Of a stretch of DNA of 46,148 nt, positions 22,128 through 30,195 are shown one piece after another. This DNA comes from JANYBV01 sp043763155. Its GTDB lineage: Bacteria; Pseudomonadota; Alphaproteobacteria; Rickettsiales; SXRF01. The notes under the pieces are model-generated. The model was not told the origin of the DNA. It worked only from the letters and a program-made list of their open reading frames with translations, and searched no databases. Numbering within the stretch: position 1 is the stretch's first letter; every line of letters begins with the position of its first letter. The stretch spans positions 1 through 46,148 of the forward strand of contig JAYULW010000011.1 in NCBI GenBank assembly GCA_043763155.1, given 5' to 3'. Both the position numbers and the translations under genes were made by a program.

Positions 22128-22343
22128 TAGTGAGCTTCCCTACAGTTCCCTATTAGACTATCAAAATCCTAAATACTCACGTTTCTGCATCAGTAACCAA
22201 ATGGCAGGCACATTGGACAGGCCAGCACAAAGATTCACAGGGGAGTATCTGGAAAAGTTGACTTTCGGCATCTTACTGATTTACATTGAACTACGGGGAA
22301 AGATAGGCCACTATTGCGATTCATTTTGAGGATATGCAGACCG
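22128..22343. other. Non-coding right arm between the integrase operon and the tRNA remnant
   Basis: 216 bases with no credible gene. This is where arm-type Int and Xis binding sites of an att region would be expected. TTCCCTACAGTTCCCTA is a short direct repeat near 22136. No tRNA 5' half precedes the remnant: GCAGACCGT directly upstream cannot pair as an anticodon stem with the sequence that follows the loop. Confidence 0.35.
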
Positions 22344-22396
22344 TCTCAAAATCCGGTACCGCGAGGTGTGTCGGTTCGATTCCGACCGGGGCACCA
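22344..22396 (+). pseudogene. Truncated tRNA-Leu(CAA) 3' half; probable att site
   Basis: CTCAAAA with CAA at the anticodon position is followed by a class II variable arm (GGTACCGCGAGGTGT), the T-arm GTCGG-TTCGATT-CCGAC, and CGGGGCACCA. The 5' half (acceptor, D-arm, 5' anticodon stem) is absent. One base is also missing between the T-stem and the acceptor compared with normal tRNA-Leu, so it is decayed. A tRNA 3' segment starting in the anticodon loop is what tyrosine integrases leave on one side of an insertion; the intact gene should lie beyond the left edge. Confidence 0.75.
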
Positions 22397-22619
22397 TTTC
22401 GGACTTAGGTTTTTAAAAACCGGTTCGATTCCGGCTGCGACAAAGACTTGCGGCTGGTTCTATATTTCAGAAATTTGGCGATACCCATTTTGATGCTTAG
22501 TCGTACTATTTGATAATAATCAATAAGATAAGTGGTTCTATCAAATCCGCCACAAACTCTTAACTTTTATTATTCTAAACAATCTATATTATTGAAGCAG
22601 CAATATTAAAAGGGCACTT
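22397..22619 (+). repeat. tRNA-remnant module, copy A, downstream part
   Basis: After the tRNA-Leu remnant comes ATTTCGGACTTAGG, a GGTTTTTAAAAACC palindrome and a second T-arm-like CCGGTTCGATTCCGG. AAAGACT, GGTTCTA and TTTCAGAAAT follow. The same order of landmarks occurs in copy B (23800-23987), so the two non-coding regions are homologous. The stretch up to 22619 is AT-rich and precedes the methyltransferase gene, which has AAAGGGC as ribosome binding site. Confidence 0.6.
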
Positions 22620-23747
22620 ATGACTGACCAATCCGAAATGTCCAAATACATCGATATCGATAAATATCATCGATACGAAGAAGGCCATCCAGGTTATGGC
22701 GAAATGATGAATACAGTTCTTAATAAAACCATCGGTACGTTTGGCGGAAAAATCGGAAAGATTTTAGAGATTGGTGCGGGAACAGGAAATTATACTCGCC
22801 GCATTGGAGAAACGCATACAGCACATGTGGACGCGATTGAAATCGACTCCGGATGCAATGACTATTTAAAACATAAAATGGATTCTGGTGAAATTCAGAA
22901 CACGCATTTGATGACTGATGATTTTCTGCGTTGGGCAACGGATAGAGATAACGGCTACAACGCTGTAAATACTACGTTCGCGGATCATCATTTTTCGCCT
23001 GAGCAAAAACCACAATTTTTAGAGCGCATTTCCGCTTTGTTGAAACCTAACGGTGAATACGTGCTGGGTGATGAATTTTTACCCCCTCACAACGAATCTA
23101 ATCCTGCTGAGCGCGTAACCGCGCAAGTTCAGTATCATGGCATGGTAATCGAAGAAGCATTCAAGGAAGGCAAAGTAGAATTGCCTAACCTTGAGCTTGA
23201 TGCATTGATTTCCGGGCTACGCACCACCGTTCGATTTATTCAGCAAACCGTTCCGGAAAAACGTGATGAAACCTTCCAAAGCGCGGAAGGAAACAGCTCT
23301 TGCAATCAATCTGGTGTTGCGGAATTACAAGGATTAATTACTCGCCTTCAAAAAACTGCCGATCAGCCATTGCAAAATCCAGAGCAATCGTCCTCTGAAC
23401 AACTACCTGAGAAGCGTCATGCTTTTATCGAGAGGCTGCAAAGCTTAGCCAAGCAATTACGCGCGTCCCACCAACCCGGCCTGGAAGAGGATTTCACGCA
23501 AGGCAAAGTTGGCGGCGATTACAAAATGACTGTGCGTCAATATGTAAAATATCTTGATAAGGCAGGATTCAAAGCAGTTGGATATTTTGAAGGCCCTAAG
23601 CCCGTGGGTAAAATTCAGGACTCTTTGGATGAAGGTGCCGGAATGAAACCTATTGCACTAAATGGACAAGATCATGCCGGTGGCGTATGGGTTATCCGCG
23701 CATTGAAACAACAAGCTTCTCGCGATATCTCCCCTGTTCGGCAGTAA
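22620..23747 (+). CDS. Class I SAM-dependent methyltransferase
   Basis: The 375-aa product has motif I ILEIGAGTGNYTRRIG at about residues 46-61 and an acidic motif II (VDAIEIDSG). VNTTFADHHFSPEQK and LLKPNGEYVLGDEFLPP follow in the positions of motifs IV-VI. The N-terminus (MTDQSEMSKYIDIDKYHRYE) and the long C-terminal part (about 200-375), with a Gln/Ser-rich linker, are extra to the minimal fold. The substrate cannot be told; a small molecule or lipid is as likely as nucleic acid. The codon usage is AT-rich compared with the genes after 24,940, and tRNA-derived repeats flank it on both sides, so it looks horizontally acquired. Confidence 0.8.
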   Translation: MTDQSEMSKYIDIDKYHRYEEGHPGYGEMMNTVLNKTIGTFGGKIGKILEIGAGTGNYTRRIGETHTAHVDAIEIDSGCNDYLKHKMDSGEIQNTHLMTDDFLRWATDRDNGYNAVNTTFADHHFSPEQKPQFLERISALLKPNGEYVLGDEFLPPHNESNPAERVTAQVQYHGMVIEEAFKEGKVELPNLELDALISGLRTTVRFIQQTVPEKRDETFQSAEGNSSCNQSGVAELQGLITRLQKTADQPLQNPEQSSSEQLPEKRHAFIERLQSLAKQLRASHQPGLEEDFTQGKVGGDYKMTVRQYVKYLDKAGFKAVGYFEGPKPVGKIQDSLDEGAGMKPIALNGQDHAGGVWVIRALKQQASRDISPVRQ

Positions 23748-23799
23748 ACAAATTCTCCTTTCTAAAAATTCTTGCCCATGTCTGAAAATCCTCGATAAT

Positions 23800-23987
23800 C
23801 TCCAAAATCCGGTTCGATATTACTCCGCGCTGGTGCACCATTTAGGAACATATTTGTAAAAATGTGTTCGAGTCCGCTTCAGCTAAAGACTGGTGGCGGT
23901 TCTAGGCTTTAGGAATCAGAAACACCGATTTCAACTGATATTTGCAAGGAATTATACATTTCAATTGGATGAGCGGCTCTAGGTATT
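23800..23987 (+). repeat. tRNA-remnant module, copy B
   Basis: CTCCAAAATCCGGTTCGA begins at 23800 and continues to GCTGGTGCACCATTT, matching the tRNA-Leu remnant at 22344 with the variable arm lost. AGGAACA, a second T-arm-like TTCGAGTCCG, AAAGACT and GGTTCTA follow, in the same order as copy A. The first 40 bases are almost identical to copy C at 24890. It directly precedes the GIY-YIG gene. Confidence 0.7.
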
Positions 23988-24860
23988 ATGAAAAATTTTG
24001 AACCCGCAGAGCTATTGGGTAGTAGCATAATCTACTCTCATGAAAAAAATCTTATTAAGGAAATACTCCGAAAAAATACTGAGAGCTTCTATGTTTATTT
24101 ATTAGGTCATCCTAATGGTGTCCCATTTTATGTAGGCAAAGGCAAAAAAGAGCGAGTTTTTTGCCATGAAGCTGATGCCATCAACACCCATCACAAATCC
24201 TACAAACTGAACACAATCCGAGCGCTCCATAAAGGGAAGATGCCGGTGTATTATTATATCGATAGCTTCCATTCCAATGAAGCAGAAGCTCATACCCGCG
24301 AACGCTTTCTAATACAAAGCATAGGTCGCCATGATTTAAAAACCGGGCCGTTAACCAACTTGACAGACGGTGGCGAAGGCGCGTCAAATCCCTCAGAAGA
24401 ATCGCGTCAAAAACATCGTGATACGCTTTATGGGACAGAAGGTGAAGATGAGCGCAGCATTGCAAACCGTTTTTTTATGAAATTAATGGCTGTTGAATCA
24501 GTGCCTATTAAACCAGCGGCCAATTTCAAAGCTGAGCCATTATCACCAATGAATAAACCCCTTAAGAATTTTACTCCCCGTATGGCGGCTGCTCTTGCGG
24601 CTAGTGCCATTGCCAATCGTATTATGCTTGAAGATGGCTGCATCATACCACGGCAACTTTTTTTAAAGGGTAAAGAATACCTTATTGAAAATGGTGTTGG
24701 TAAAGACATTTTGAAAGTCGAAATTGCTTTAATAATATCTTCGCCTAACCCACGAAATGAGGTCTTTAAGGTATTTGATCGAGGAATAGACTACATACTG
24801 GAGAATATAGACAACTCTTTGCTCTTAGATGCAGGAGTGCTAATGCCTTCGGTACAATAA
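23988..24860 (+). CDS. GIY-YIG domain protein (LEM-3/COG3680-like)
   Basis: The 290-aa product has FYVYLLGHPNGVPFYVGKGK at residues 34-53 (the paired Y-V-Y and Y-V-G segments), Arg56, then EAEAHTRERFLIQSIGR and TNLTDGGEGASNPSEESRQK. This combination is the GIY-YIG variant found in LEM-3-like and COG3680 proteins. The TDGGEG...S.ES..K segment is also common in phage homing endonucleases. The C-terminal half is helical and unrecognised. A DNA-nicking or cleaving activity is plausible. It is AT-rich, has AGGT as ribosome binding site, and is bracketed by copies B and C of the tRNA-derived repeat. Confidence 0.75.
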   Translation: MKNFEPAELLGSSIIYSHEKNLIKEILRKNTESFYVYLLGHPNGVPFYVGKGKKERVFCHEADAINTHHKSYKLNTIRALHKGKMPVYYYIDSFHSNEAEAHTRERFLIQSIGRHDLKTGPLTNLTDGGEGASNPSEESRQKHRDTLYGTEGEDERSIANRFFMKLMAVESVPIKPAANFKAEPLSPMNKPLKNFTPRMAAALAASAIANRIMLEDGCIIPRQLFLKGKEYLIENGVGKDILKVEIALIISSPNPRNEVFKVFDRGIDYILENIDNSLLLDAGVLMPSVQ

Positions 24861-24889
24861 TTCTTTCAATCTACTAAAACCCAAATAAA

Positions 24890-24929
24890 CTCCAAAATCC
24901 GGTTCGACATTACTCCGCACTGGTACACA
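24890..24929 (+). repeat. tRNA-remnant module, copy C (short)
   Basis: The same 40-base unit as 23800-23839: CTCCAAAATCCGGTTCGA, then CATTACTCCGCACTGGTACAC, with only three differences from copy B. It ends 11 bases before the sulfotransferase ATG. The second T-arm-like part is missing, so it may mark the junction between foreign DNA and the older chromosome. Confidence 0.75.
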
Positions 24930-24940
24930 AATATTTTGAG

Positions 24941-25840
24941 ATGACGAAAATGCCCCGCCCCAATCTTTTTATCGTAGGTTCATGGAAGGCGGGCACAACC
25001 TCCCTGTATCATTATCTGGACGCGCATCCCGAAGTGTTTATGTCTGCGCTGAAGGAGCCGCACTATTTTGTGCATAACAGCCGGTTTCGCCCCCGCATGT
25101 TCTGGAAAGAATCGTCCTACCTGCGCCTGTTCAACAAAGCAGGTTCCGCCAAAGCCATAGGTGAAGCCTCCGCCTATTATTTCTGCATGCCCGAATCCGC
25201 CAAAATGATCCACGATTTCAACCCGGACGCAAAAATCATCATCATGCTTCGCCATCCCGTGGACACAATCTACGCGTTTCACTCGGAATCCATTTTCCTC
25301 GGCCGCGAAAACAGGGATTTCGCAACCGCCCTCGCCTATCAGGAAACCCACACCGACCGCATGCCCCACTATCTCGACCTTATTTGCTGCTGGCCGGATA
25401 GAATACAAACCTATTGGGATTTATTCGGCAAAGACCAGGTACATATCATCTTCTTCGAAGACCTGGCCAATGCCCCTGCCAGCATGTACCAAAAACTACT
25501 CGCATTCCTAGGCCTCAGTCCGGATTTTGAACCCGATTTCAGCATCCACAATCCAAGCAAGGCTCCCCCCTCACGCCTGTTCTCGCGCATATCCGCCAAT
25601 CCTCTGGTGATCATGGCCATGCAGGCCGCCAGCCTTTCCATGCCGCTGGCCGAAAAAATCAATGATTTCCGCAAAACAAAACTCCAGCGGCAGGCAAGAC
25701 CCCCGCTCGATCCACAGCTCGCAGCCCAATTAGCCACAGCCTTCAGCCCCACCATTGACAGGCTCTCGCAAATGCTGGGCAAAGACCTGTCGCACTGGAA
25801 AAAGAAATACCCCTTACCTGCGGTCCAGCCGCCTCAATAA
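24941..25840 (+). CDS. Sulfotransferase family protein
   Basis: The 299-aa product begins NLFIVGSWKAGTTSLYHYL. KAGTTSL is the PAPS 5'-phosphosulfate-binding loop and LKEPHYF follows as in the family. KIIIMLRHPVDTIYAFHSE is the 3'-phosphate-binding segment with Arg and Ser. IIFFEDLANAPASMYQKLLAFLGL is the usual C-terminal helix region. The substrate is unknown; carbohydrate or cell-surface sulfation is typical, and the next gene encodes an acyltransferase that also modifies surface glycans. An ATG at 24950 is also possible. The 3' end overlaps the convergent acyltransferase gene by 27 bases. Confidence 0.85.
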   Translation: MTKMPRPNLFIVGSWKAGTTSLYHYLDAHPEVFMSALKEPHYFVHNSRFRPRMFWKESSYLRLFNKAGSAKAIGEASAYYFCMPESAKMIHDFNPDAKIIIMLRHPVDTIYAFHSESIFLGRENRDFATALAYQETHTDRMPHYLDLICCWPDRIQTYWDLFGKDQVHIIFFEDLANAPASMYQKLLAFLGLSPDFEPDFSIHNPSKAPPSRLFSRISANPLVIMAMQAASLSMPLAEKINDFRKTKLQRQARPPLDPQLAAQLATAFSPTIDRLSQMLGKDLSHWKKKYPLPAVQPPQ

Positions 25841-26815
25841 GGTATAAAGCCTGTTTTCCAGCGCCCCGAACAGCAAACACCCCGCAGCTACGGTAAGCAG
25901 GGCAAAGCATAAAAAAACCAGCTCATTGCCTTTGTATCCCGCGAAATACGTAAACAGCGCATTGATAACGGATACATGCAGCAAATACATGCCATAAGAC
26001 CAGTCCCCTGTTTTCTTAAAAGCCCGCTGCAGCCTGTTCATCCTGAAGTCCACCTTCGCAGCCACAAGTATCAGGCAGGAAAACGCAACACCCAGCAGCA
26101 GGTTTCGCACGCACACCACCTCCCTCGCCTCATCCGGCCCTATCGCCAGCACAGCCCCCATGCTCAAAACAAACACAACCGCCAAAGCAGTGAAATGCTT
26201 GCGTGTAACCACCCCTGAAAGCTGCCGCGCCATCATCCCTAAAACAAAAGGAAGCCCATACGACGCAGCCCAGATCAAAGCAAATGTCGGCATCAAAAGC
26301 TCCACCATCGTATTGAAATACGTGACGTCCGCCCGAAGCGCAAAAGCACAAAACGCTAACAGGCAAAACCACGCCGCAGGCATCCACACCCGAATCTTTT
26401 CCGGCAGCAGCGCCATTGCCGCCAGCACCATATAAAAAAACACCTCATACACCAGTGTCCACTCCACCCACAGCGGGTAATCAATAACTCCCCGCGGCAG
26501 CAGGCTAAGCGCCGGAAGCGCAATGGACAGCGTCGTATTCCCAAGCATAAGCGCAATGCAAACCGCAAGGAAAAACCCCGGATAAATCCGCAAAATCCGG
26601 TGCCGCAAAAAGATGAGCGCCCCCTTTTCCGGCTTCCATAAAACAAACCCCGAAATCACGAAAAAAAGCTGCACCCCAAAACTGCCATACACCCAATAAG
26701 GACTGTCCAGCAGGTGTATGCCAAGCCGCGACTGCGAATAATGCGAAAAATGATACAGCAGCACCGAAAAAACAGCACAAGCCCGCAACATCTGGATACC
26801 GGGAAAAACCTTCAC
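25814..26815 (-). CDS. Acyltransferase 3 (OafA/YrhL type) membrane protein
   Basis: The GTG start at 26815 overlaps the stop of the upstream gene (GTGA). The 333-aa product opens with IQMLRACAVFSVLLYHFSHY, the conserved R-A...H motif of acyltransferase 3, and SFGVQLFFVISGFVL follows. About ten hydrophobic segments and a basic C-terminal end (LLRRLDRR) complete the fold. These enzymes transfer acyl groups, often acetyl, to surface polysaccharides or lipids on the inner membrane. Convergent with the sulfotransferase; both may decorate the same surface molecule (inference). Confidence 0.9.
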   Translation of the reverse strand: MKVFPGIQMLRACAVFSVLLYHFSHYSQSRLGIHLLDSPYWVYGSFGVQLFFVISGFVLWKPEKGALIFLRHRILRIYPGFFLAVCIALMLGNTTLSIALPALSLLPRGVIDYPLWVEWTLVYEVFFYMVLAAMALLPEKIRVWMPAAWFCLLAFCAFALRADVTYFNTMVELLMPTFALIWAASYGLPFVLGMMARQLSGVVTRKHFTALAVVFVLSMGAVLAIGPDEAREVVCVRNLLLGVAFSCLILVAAKVDFRMNRLQRAFKKTGDWSYGMYLLHVSVINALFTYFAGYKGNELVFLCFALLTVAAGCLLFGALENRLYTLLRRLDRR

Positions 26816-27216
26816 TTCTTTTGGGTGCTTGCGTTATGCGCCACCGCCGCCTTCACCAGCGCCTTAAACGCTTTCGCGTCCACCACTTCGCCCTCATGAA
26901 TATCAATTACCCGCCGCGTATTGCCTTCAAGGCTCGCGTTGAACAACCCCGCCGGGTCAGCAAGCGCCGCCCCCTTCGCAAAGGTAAGCTTCACCACCTT
27001 CGTATAAGACTCACCCGTGCAAATAATCCCATGCCGCGCCCACACAGGCGTGCCCATCCATTTCCATTCTTCCACGATGTGCGCATCGGATTCTAAAATC
27101 AACCCCCGCATCCGCGCCAAAGCCTCCCCGCGCCAGCCCTTCAAATCCTTGACCCGCTGGTCAATCAGCTTCGAGGCTTCCGCCCCGCTCGCCTGTCCTT
27201 CTTTCGCAGCCATCAT
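26812..27216 (-). CDS. DUF1801 family protein
   Basis: The start follows AAAGGGGGAG; ATG 27216 and 27213 are equivalent. The 134-aa product has IDQRVKDLKGWRGEALARMR, EEWKWMGTPVWARHGIICTG and a C-terminal domain ending in AVAHN. The W-K-W-x-x-P-V-W core and the VKLTFAKGA strand are typical of DUF1801/YdhG-type proteins, which have a small alpha-beta fold of unknown function. Soluble. Translationally coupled to the acyltransferase gene by GTGA, although the two functions have no obvious link. Confidence 0.8.
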   Translation of the reverse strand: MMAAKEGQASGAEASKLIDQRVKDLKGWRGEALARMRGLILESDAHIVEEWKWMGTPVWARHGIICTGESYTKVVKLTFAKGAALADPAGLFNASLEGNTRRVIDIHEGEVVDAKAFKALVKAAVAHNASTQKK

Positions 27217-27261
27217 CTCCCCCTTTGCATAAGCCGAATATTTTACGTATCATAACCTCCC

Positions 27262-27612
27262 ATGAAACGCATCTTCTTTGCCTTCCTGCTGCTAAGCGCC
27301 GCCCCCGCCTACGCCGATTGCGCAGGCCGCCCCGACACGCAAACCCATATAACCCTGGAGCGCGTCAGCACCCCTGTGTATGACGCGGCGGGCAACGCCT
27401 TCAAAGGCTGCCTCCTGCACGCAAACGGCGAAATACTGGGCTACGCCGTGGAAGCTCCCCTCTGCCAAACCGCCCCCGGCACCCCGCTCGACGTGCGCCT
27501 GTCTTATGGCTGCTGCGACACCGGCCCCAACTCCGGCGACAGCGAATGCATCATCCGCTCGCACGAAAACCCGCCCGCCCACGGCAATGGCGTCGTCGTG
27601 CATGCGCAGTAA
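27262..27612 (+). CDS. Secreted 116-aa protein, Cys-rich
   Basis: The product starts with a classic signal peptide (MKRIFFAFLLLSAAPAYA, cleaved before DCAG). The mature part is about 98 aa with seven or eight Cys, including a GCCDTG segment and CLLH and CQTA, so disulfide bonds in the periplasm or outside are likely. I do not recognise a family. The next gene also encodes an exported protein and lies 31 bases downstream on the same strand. Function unknown. Confidence 0.7.
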   Translation: MKRIFFAFLLLSAAPAYADCAGRPDTQTHITLERVSTPVYDAAGNAFKGCLLHANGEILGYAVEAPLCQTAPGTPLDVRLSYGCCDTGPNSGDSECIIRSHENPPAHGNGVVVHAQ

Positions 27613-27643
27613 GCGTTATCATAAATAGCTATAGGACCCCACC

Positions 27644-28417
27644 ATGCGTAAATCACTCCTGCTGCTTGCCGCCCTTCTGCTGCCACAAGCCGCCTTCGCC
27701 GCCCCCACGTTGCGCAACTTCGATTTCCGCCATTATTTCCTCACGCCCCCGTCCGAGTTCAGCAGCTGCCCGCAAACCTGCAAAGATAACCCAGACAGCA
27801 GCTCCTGCCCCGACGGCCTGAACTTCACCGTAAACTACATAGACACAGCCCCCGGCAGCCCCGAATATGCAATCGTCAATGGCAGCTCCTGCCTCACCGG
27901 CACCGCTGGCCCCGACATCCACGACATTTACACCATGCAGCCCGACGGCACCGTCAAAACCATATCGCTGCCAACCCCGGCTCCCAAAACCACCGGCGCC
28001 CTTTTCGGCAACACCAACTACACCGTTGAATGGAAAAATGATGAGCTGGTCGAAACCCACAGCGACACCTCCGGCCGCCCCGAACCGCTTGTGATCCACT
28101 ACCAGCTCAAAGACGGCGCCTTCGTAATCAGCATCATCGAAGCCGCGCCGATGTATAAAACCAGCTACGACTGCACCACCGCCAAAGAAGAACAGGACAA
28201 AGCCGTCTGCTACGTTCAGGAACTCGCAGACCTCGATATCCAAATGAATACCCTTTACCAAGCCAAGCTCGCAAGCGCCACCGAGTCCGAAAAAGCCAGC
28301 CTCGCCCAATCCCAGCAAAACTGGCGCGAACACAGGAACCAGGAATGCACCATCTACAAATGGTGGGTGGATTGCCTCAAAACCTATTATGACAAACGCA
28401 TCGAAAACCTTAAGTAA
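27644..28417 (+). CDS. Exported protein with LprI-like (lysozyme-inhibitor) C-terminal domain
   Basis: A signal peptide (KSLLLLAALLLPQAAFAAP) is followed by a novel N-terminal region with Cys pairs (SSCPQTCKDNPDSSSCPDG) and a beta-rich middle (about 80-170). A helical C-terminal domain of about 80 residues follows: SYDCTTAKEEQDKAVCYVQEL, then DLDIQMNTLYQAKL and QQNWREHRNQEC. This is the DUF1311/LprI pattern, whose members include inhibitors of lysozyme. A role in periplasmic defence against lysozyme is possible, but many LprI-domain proteins have no tested function. Probably cotranscribed with the preceding gene. Confidence 0.75.
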   Translation: MRKSLLLLAALLLPQAAFAAPTLRNFDFRHYFLTPPSEFSSCPQTCKDNPDSSSCPDGLNFTVNYIDTAPGSPEYAIVNGSSCLTGTAGPDIHDIYTMQPDGTVKTISLPTPAPKTTGALFGNTNYTVEWKNDELVETHSDTSGRPEPLVIHYQLKDGAFVISIIEAAPMYKTSYDCTTAKEEQDKAVCYVQELADLDIQMNTLYQAKLASATESEKASLAQSQQNWREHRNQECTIYKWWVDCLKTYYDKRIENLK

Positions 28418-28493
28418 TCAACTGAATTAAAACGAAATACCACCAACAACAAAATCGTAACAGTTGCATGCTATACTAAACGCAATCACCAAC

Positions 28494-29465
28494 ATGGTTG
28501 CGCCAGTGCCCGAACCCAGAATCACCATCAAGAGCTTCTCCGGCATGCAACACCAGCACACGCCCGGAAGTCCCCTGCCCAAAAATTACGACTGGGCCGC
28601 AGCCGCAATCCCCAAACTCGAAACCGAACTGCGCGACACCCAGCTCATGTGCCCCGATATGGTGAACGCCTTCCTCAGCAACCCCGGCAGCCCCGGCTTT
28701 CTCCAGCTCACCGAATCCGCTGTGCGCGCGCAGGGCAGTGTCACCGTCGCCCATGCGTTTGGCTTGCGCAGCGGCGGCGCAGAGGCGGAAATCGGCGTCG
28801 AAATATTTCACTCCCCCTATACGCAAACCGGCAAGGATCTGGGCAACATCATCGCCCATGAACTCGCCCATGTCGGCGACCATATCCGCAACTACGGTTT
28901 TAAGACCGACGGCAAGCCAGTGCCCGTACCCGTGGGCCTGCATTCGCATGCGCGCCTGTTCCGCCTCTGCGCCTCGCTCGACAAAGCACTCGAAGGCCCC
29001 TCCTGCCTTATCCCCAAGCTGGAAAAAAGAATCGCCGACGCCAACTACGCACCCGAAAAACACAAATCCGAATTATTCGCCGCCACCGTCGAACATTACG
29101 TGCAAAACCCCACCTCCGTGCCCGCCTGCACCGCAACGTATATTGAGCATGCCTTCCTGCCCGACATGCGCCTGAAGGCCGACGGCCACAGCGCCCGCCG
29201 CGCCAAGCTGGAAATGGATTACCTGAATCCCCGCCGCGCCAACGTGCCCGACCCGCAGCTTGCCGCCGTCCTCGACACATTACTGGTGGACAAACCCCTC
29301 GATGCAAACCAGCGCGCCTACCTGCGCGCCCACCAGACCGAAGCCCGCCGCGCCGTCATTGACCAGGTGCTGGACGCCGTCCCCGCCATGGAACACGCCA
29401 ACCGCTTCACCGACCCCACCAGCGGCGGCCCTCTTATGAAGCGTAGCGCCGCGCGGGAAACCTAG
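28494..29465 (+). CDS. Putative HExxH zinc metallopeptidase
   Basis: The ATG at 28494 (MVAPVPEPRITIK) is preferred over an in-frame TTG at 28464, which would overlap a TATACT -10-like box at 28472. The 323-aa product has IIAHELAHVGDH, an HExxH zinc-binding motif with an additional His/Asp. Further on, ELFAATVEHYVQNP contains a Glu that could be the third ligand, as in gluzincins. No signal peptide is visible, so it may be cytoplasmic or exported by another route. The layout recalls anthrax-lethal-factor-like (ATLF) peptidases, but this is only a resemblance. It does not match a family I can name. Confidence 0.6.
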   Translation: MVAPVPEPRITIKSFSGMQHQHTPGSPLPKNYDWAAAAIPKLETELRDTQLMCPDMVNAFLSNPGSPGFLQLTESAVRAQGSVTVAHAFGLRSGGAEAEIGVEIFHSPYTQTGKDLGNIIAHELAHVGDHIRNYGFKTDGKPVPVPVGLHSHARLFRLCASLDKALEGPSCLIPKLEKRIADANYAPEKHKSELFAATVEHYVQNPTSVPACTATYIEHAFLPDMRLKADGHSARRAKLEMDYLNPRRANVPDPQLAAVLDTLLVDKPLDANQRAYLRAHQTEARRAVIDQVLDAVPAMEHANRFTDPTSGGPLMKRSAARET

Positions 29466-29583
29466 CCTTTTTATCCGCGTGCGCACCAAATGGGTTACTA
29501 CCGAAGCCCGCTACAAATCTTGCGCACGCCATCAAAGCCTTCATCGCAAGCTTCCCCAACTTCAGAATTCTGGAAATCCTGCC

Positions 29584-30195
29584 CTAGTACCTGCGCAAAT
29601 GCAGCGGCACAAAAAACAAAAACGGAATCAGCGCATACATACTCAGCGTCACGTCGCGGCTATAGGCCGAAATCCCGATTGCCACTCTATATAGCACCGC
29701 CCCAAACACGCCGCGCTGCAAGCTCTTGCGCATAAACATCGCCGTCACAAATTCCATGGCAAGTCCCCCGCGGTAATAGGCGTAATACCGCATGCCTGAA
29801 AAACTAAGCGACGCCAGAACCATCGTCACCCCAAAGAAAATCGCCGCCACTTCCGTATCGGGATACGCCCCCAGCACCTGCGTGGGGAACGGGATAAACG
29901 CAAGGAACAGCAAAAACAAATTATTCAGCCACAGCAGCGTATGCGTCGAATGCTTGATGCCATGGAACAACGCATGATGCGCAACCCAGAACATGCTGAT
30001 CAGGATAAAGCTGAACATATAGGTGATGAAATACGGCGACATCGCCGCCAGCCGCGCGTACAGCTCCACATCCATATCCCCGCCCGAAACCTTGGGAACC
30101 TGAAAATTAAACACCAGCAGCGTAAGCACGATCGAAAACACCCCGTCGCTAAACGACTCGATGCGCGACTTGCTCATAATGGGGTACTCAATCAT
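29584..30195 (-). CDS. TMEM175-type potassium channel-like protein
   Basis: The sequence SRIESFSDGVFSIVLTLL near the N-terminus carries the R-x-x-x-F-S-D-G-V-F motif that defines bacterial TMEM175 (DUF1211) channels. Hydrophobic segments follow (YMFSFILISMFWVAHHALFH, LLWLNNLFLLFLAFIPFP and more), as expected for a six-helix subunit. The ATG at 30195 has GGGAAG upstream and overlaps the sulfatase stop; an ATG at 30177 (MSKSR) is also possible. TMEM175 proteins form tetrameric K+-selective channels. Translated in tandem with the sulfatase gene. Confidence 0.85.
   Translation of the reverse strand: MIEYPIMSKSRIESFSDGVFSIVLTLLVFNFQVPKVSGGDMDVELYARLAAMSPYFITYMFSFILISMFWVAHHALFHGIKHSTHTLLWLNNLFLLFLAFIPFPTQVLGAYPDTEVAAIFFGVTMVLASLSFSGMRYYAYYRGGLAMEFVTAMFMRKSLQRGVFGAVLYRVAIGISAYSRDVTLSMYALIPFLFFVPLHLRRY

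Noticed and set aside
22344..22396. Functional tRNA-Leu
   Set aside because: The 5' half is absent, the anticodon stem cannot form, and one base is missing between the T-stem and acceptor; it is a remnant.
23952..23966. Third copy of the repressor operator (ATTTGCAAGGAATT)
   Set aside because: Only the left arm and centre match; the right arm TGCAAA is absent, so it is probably chance.
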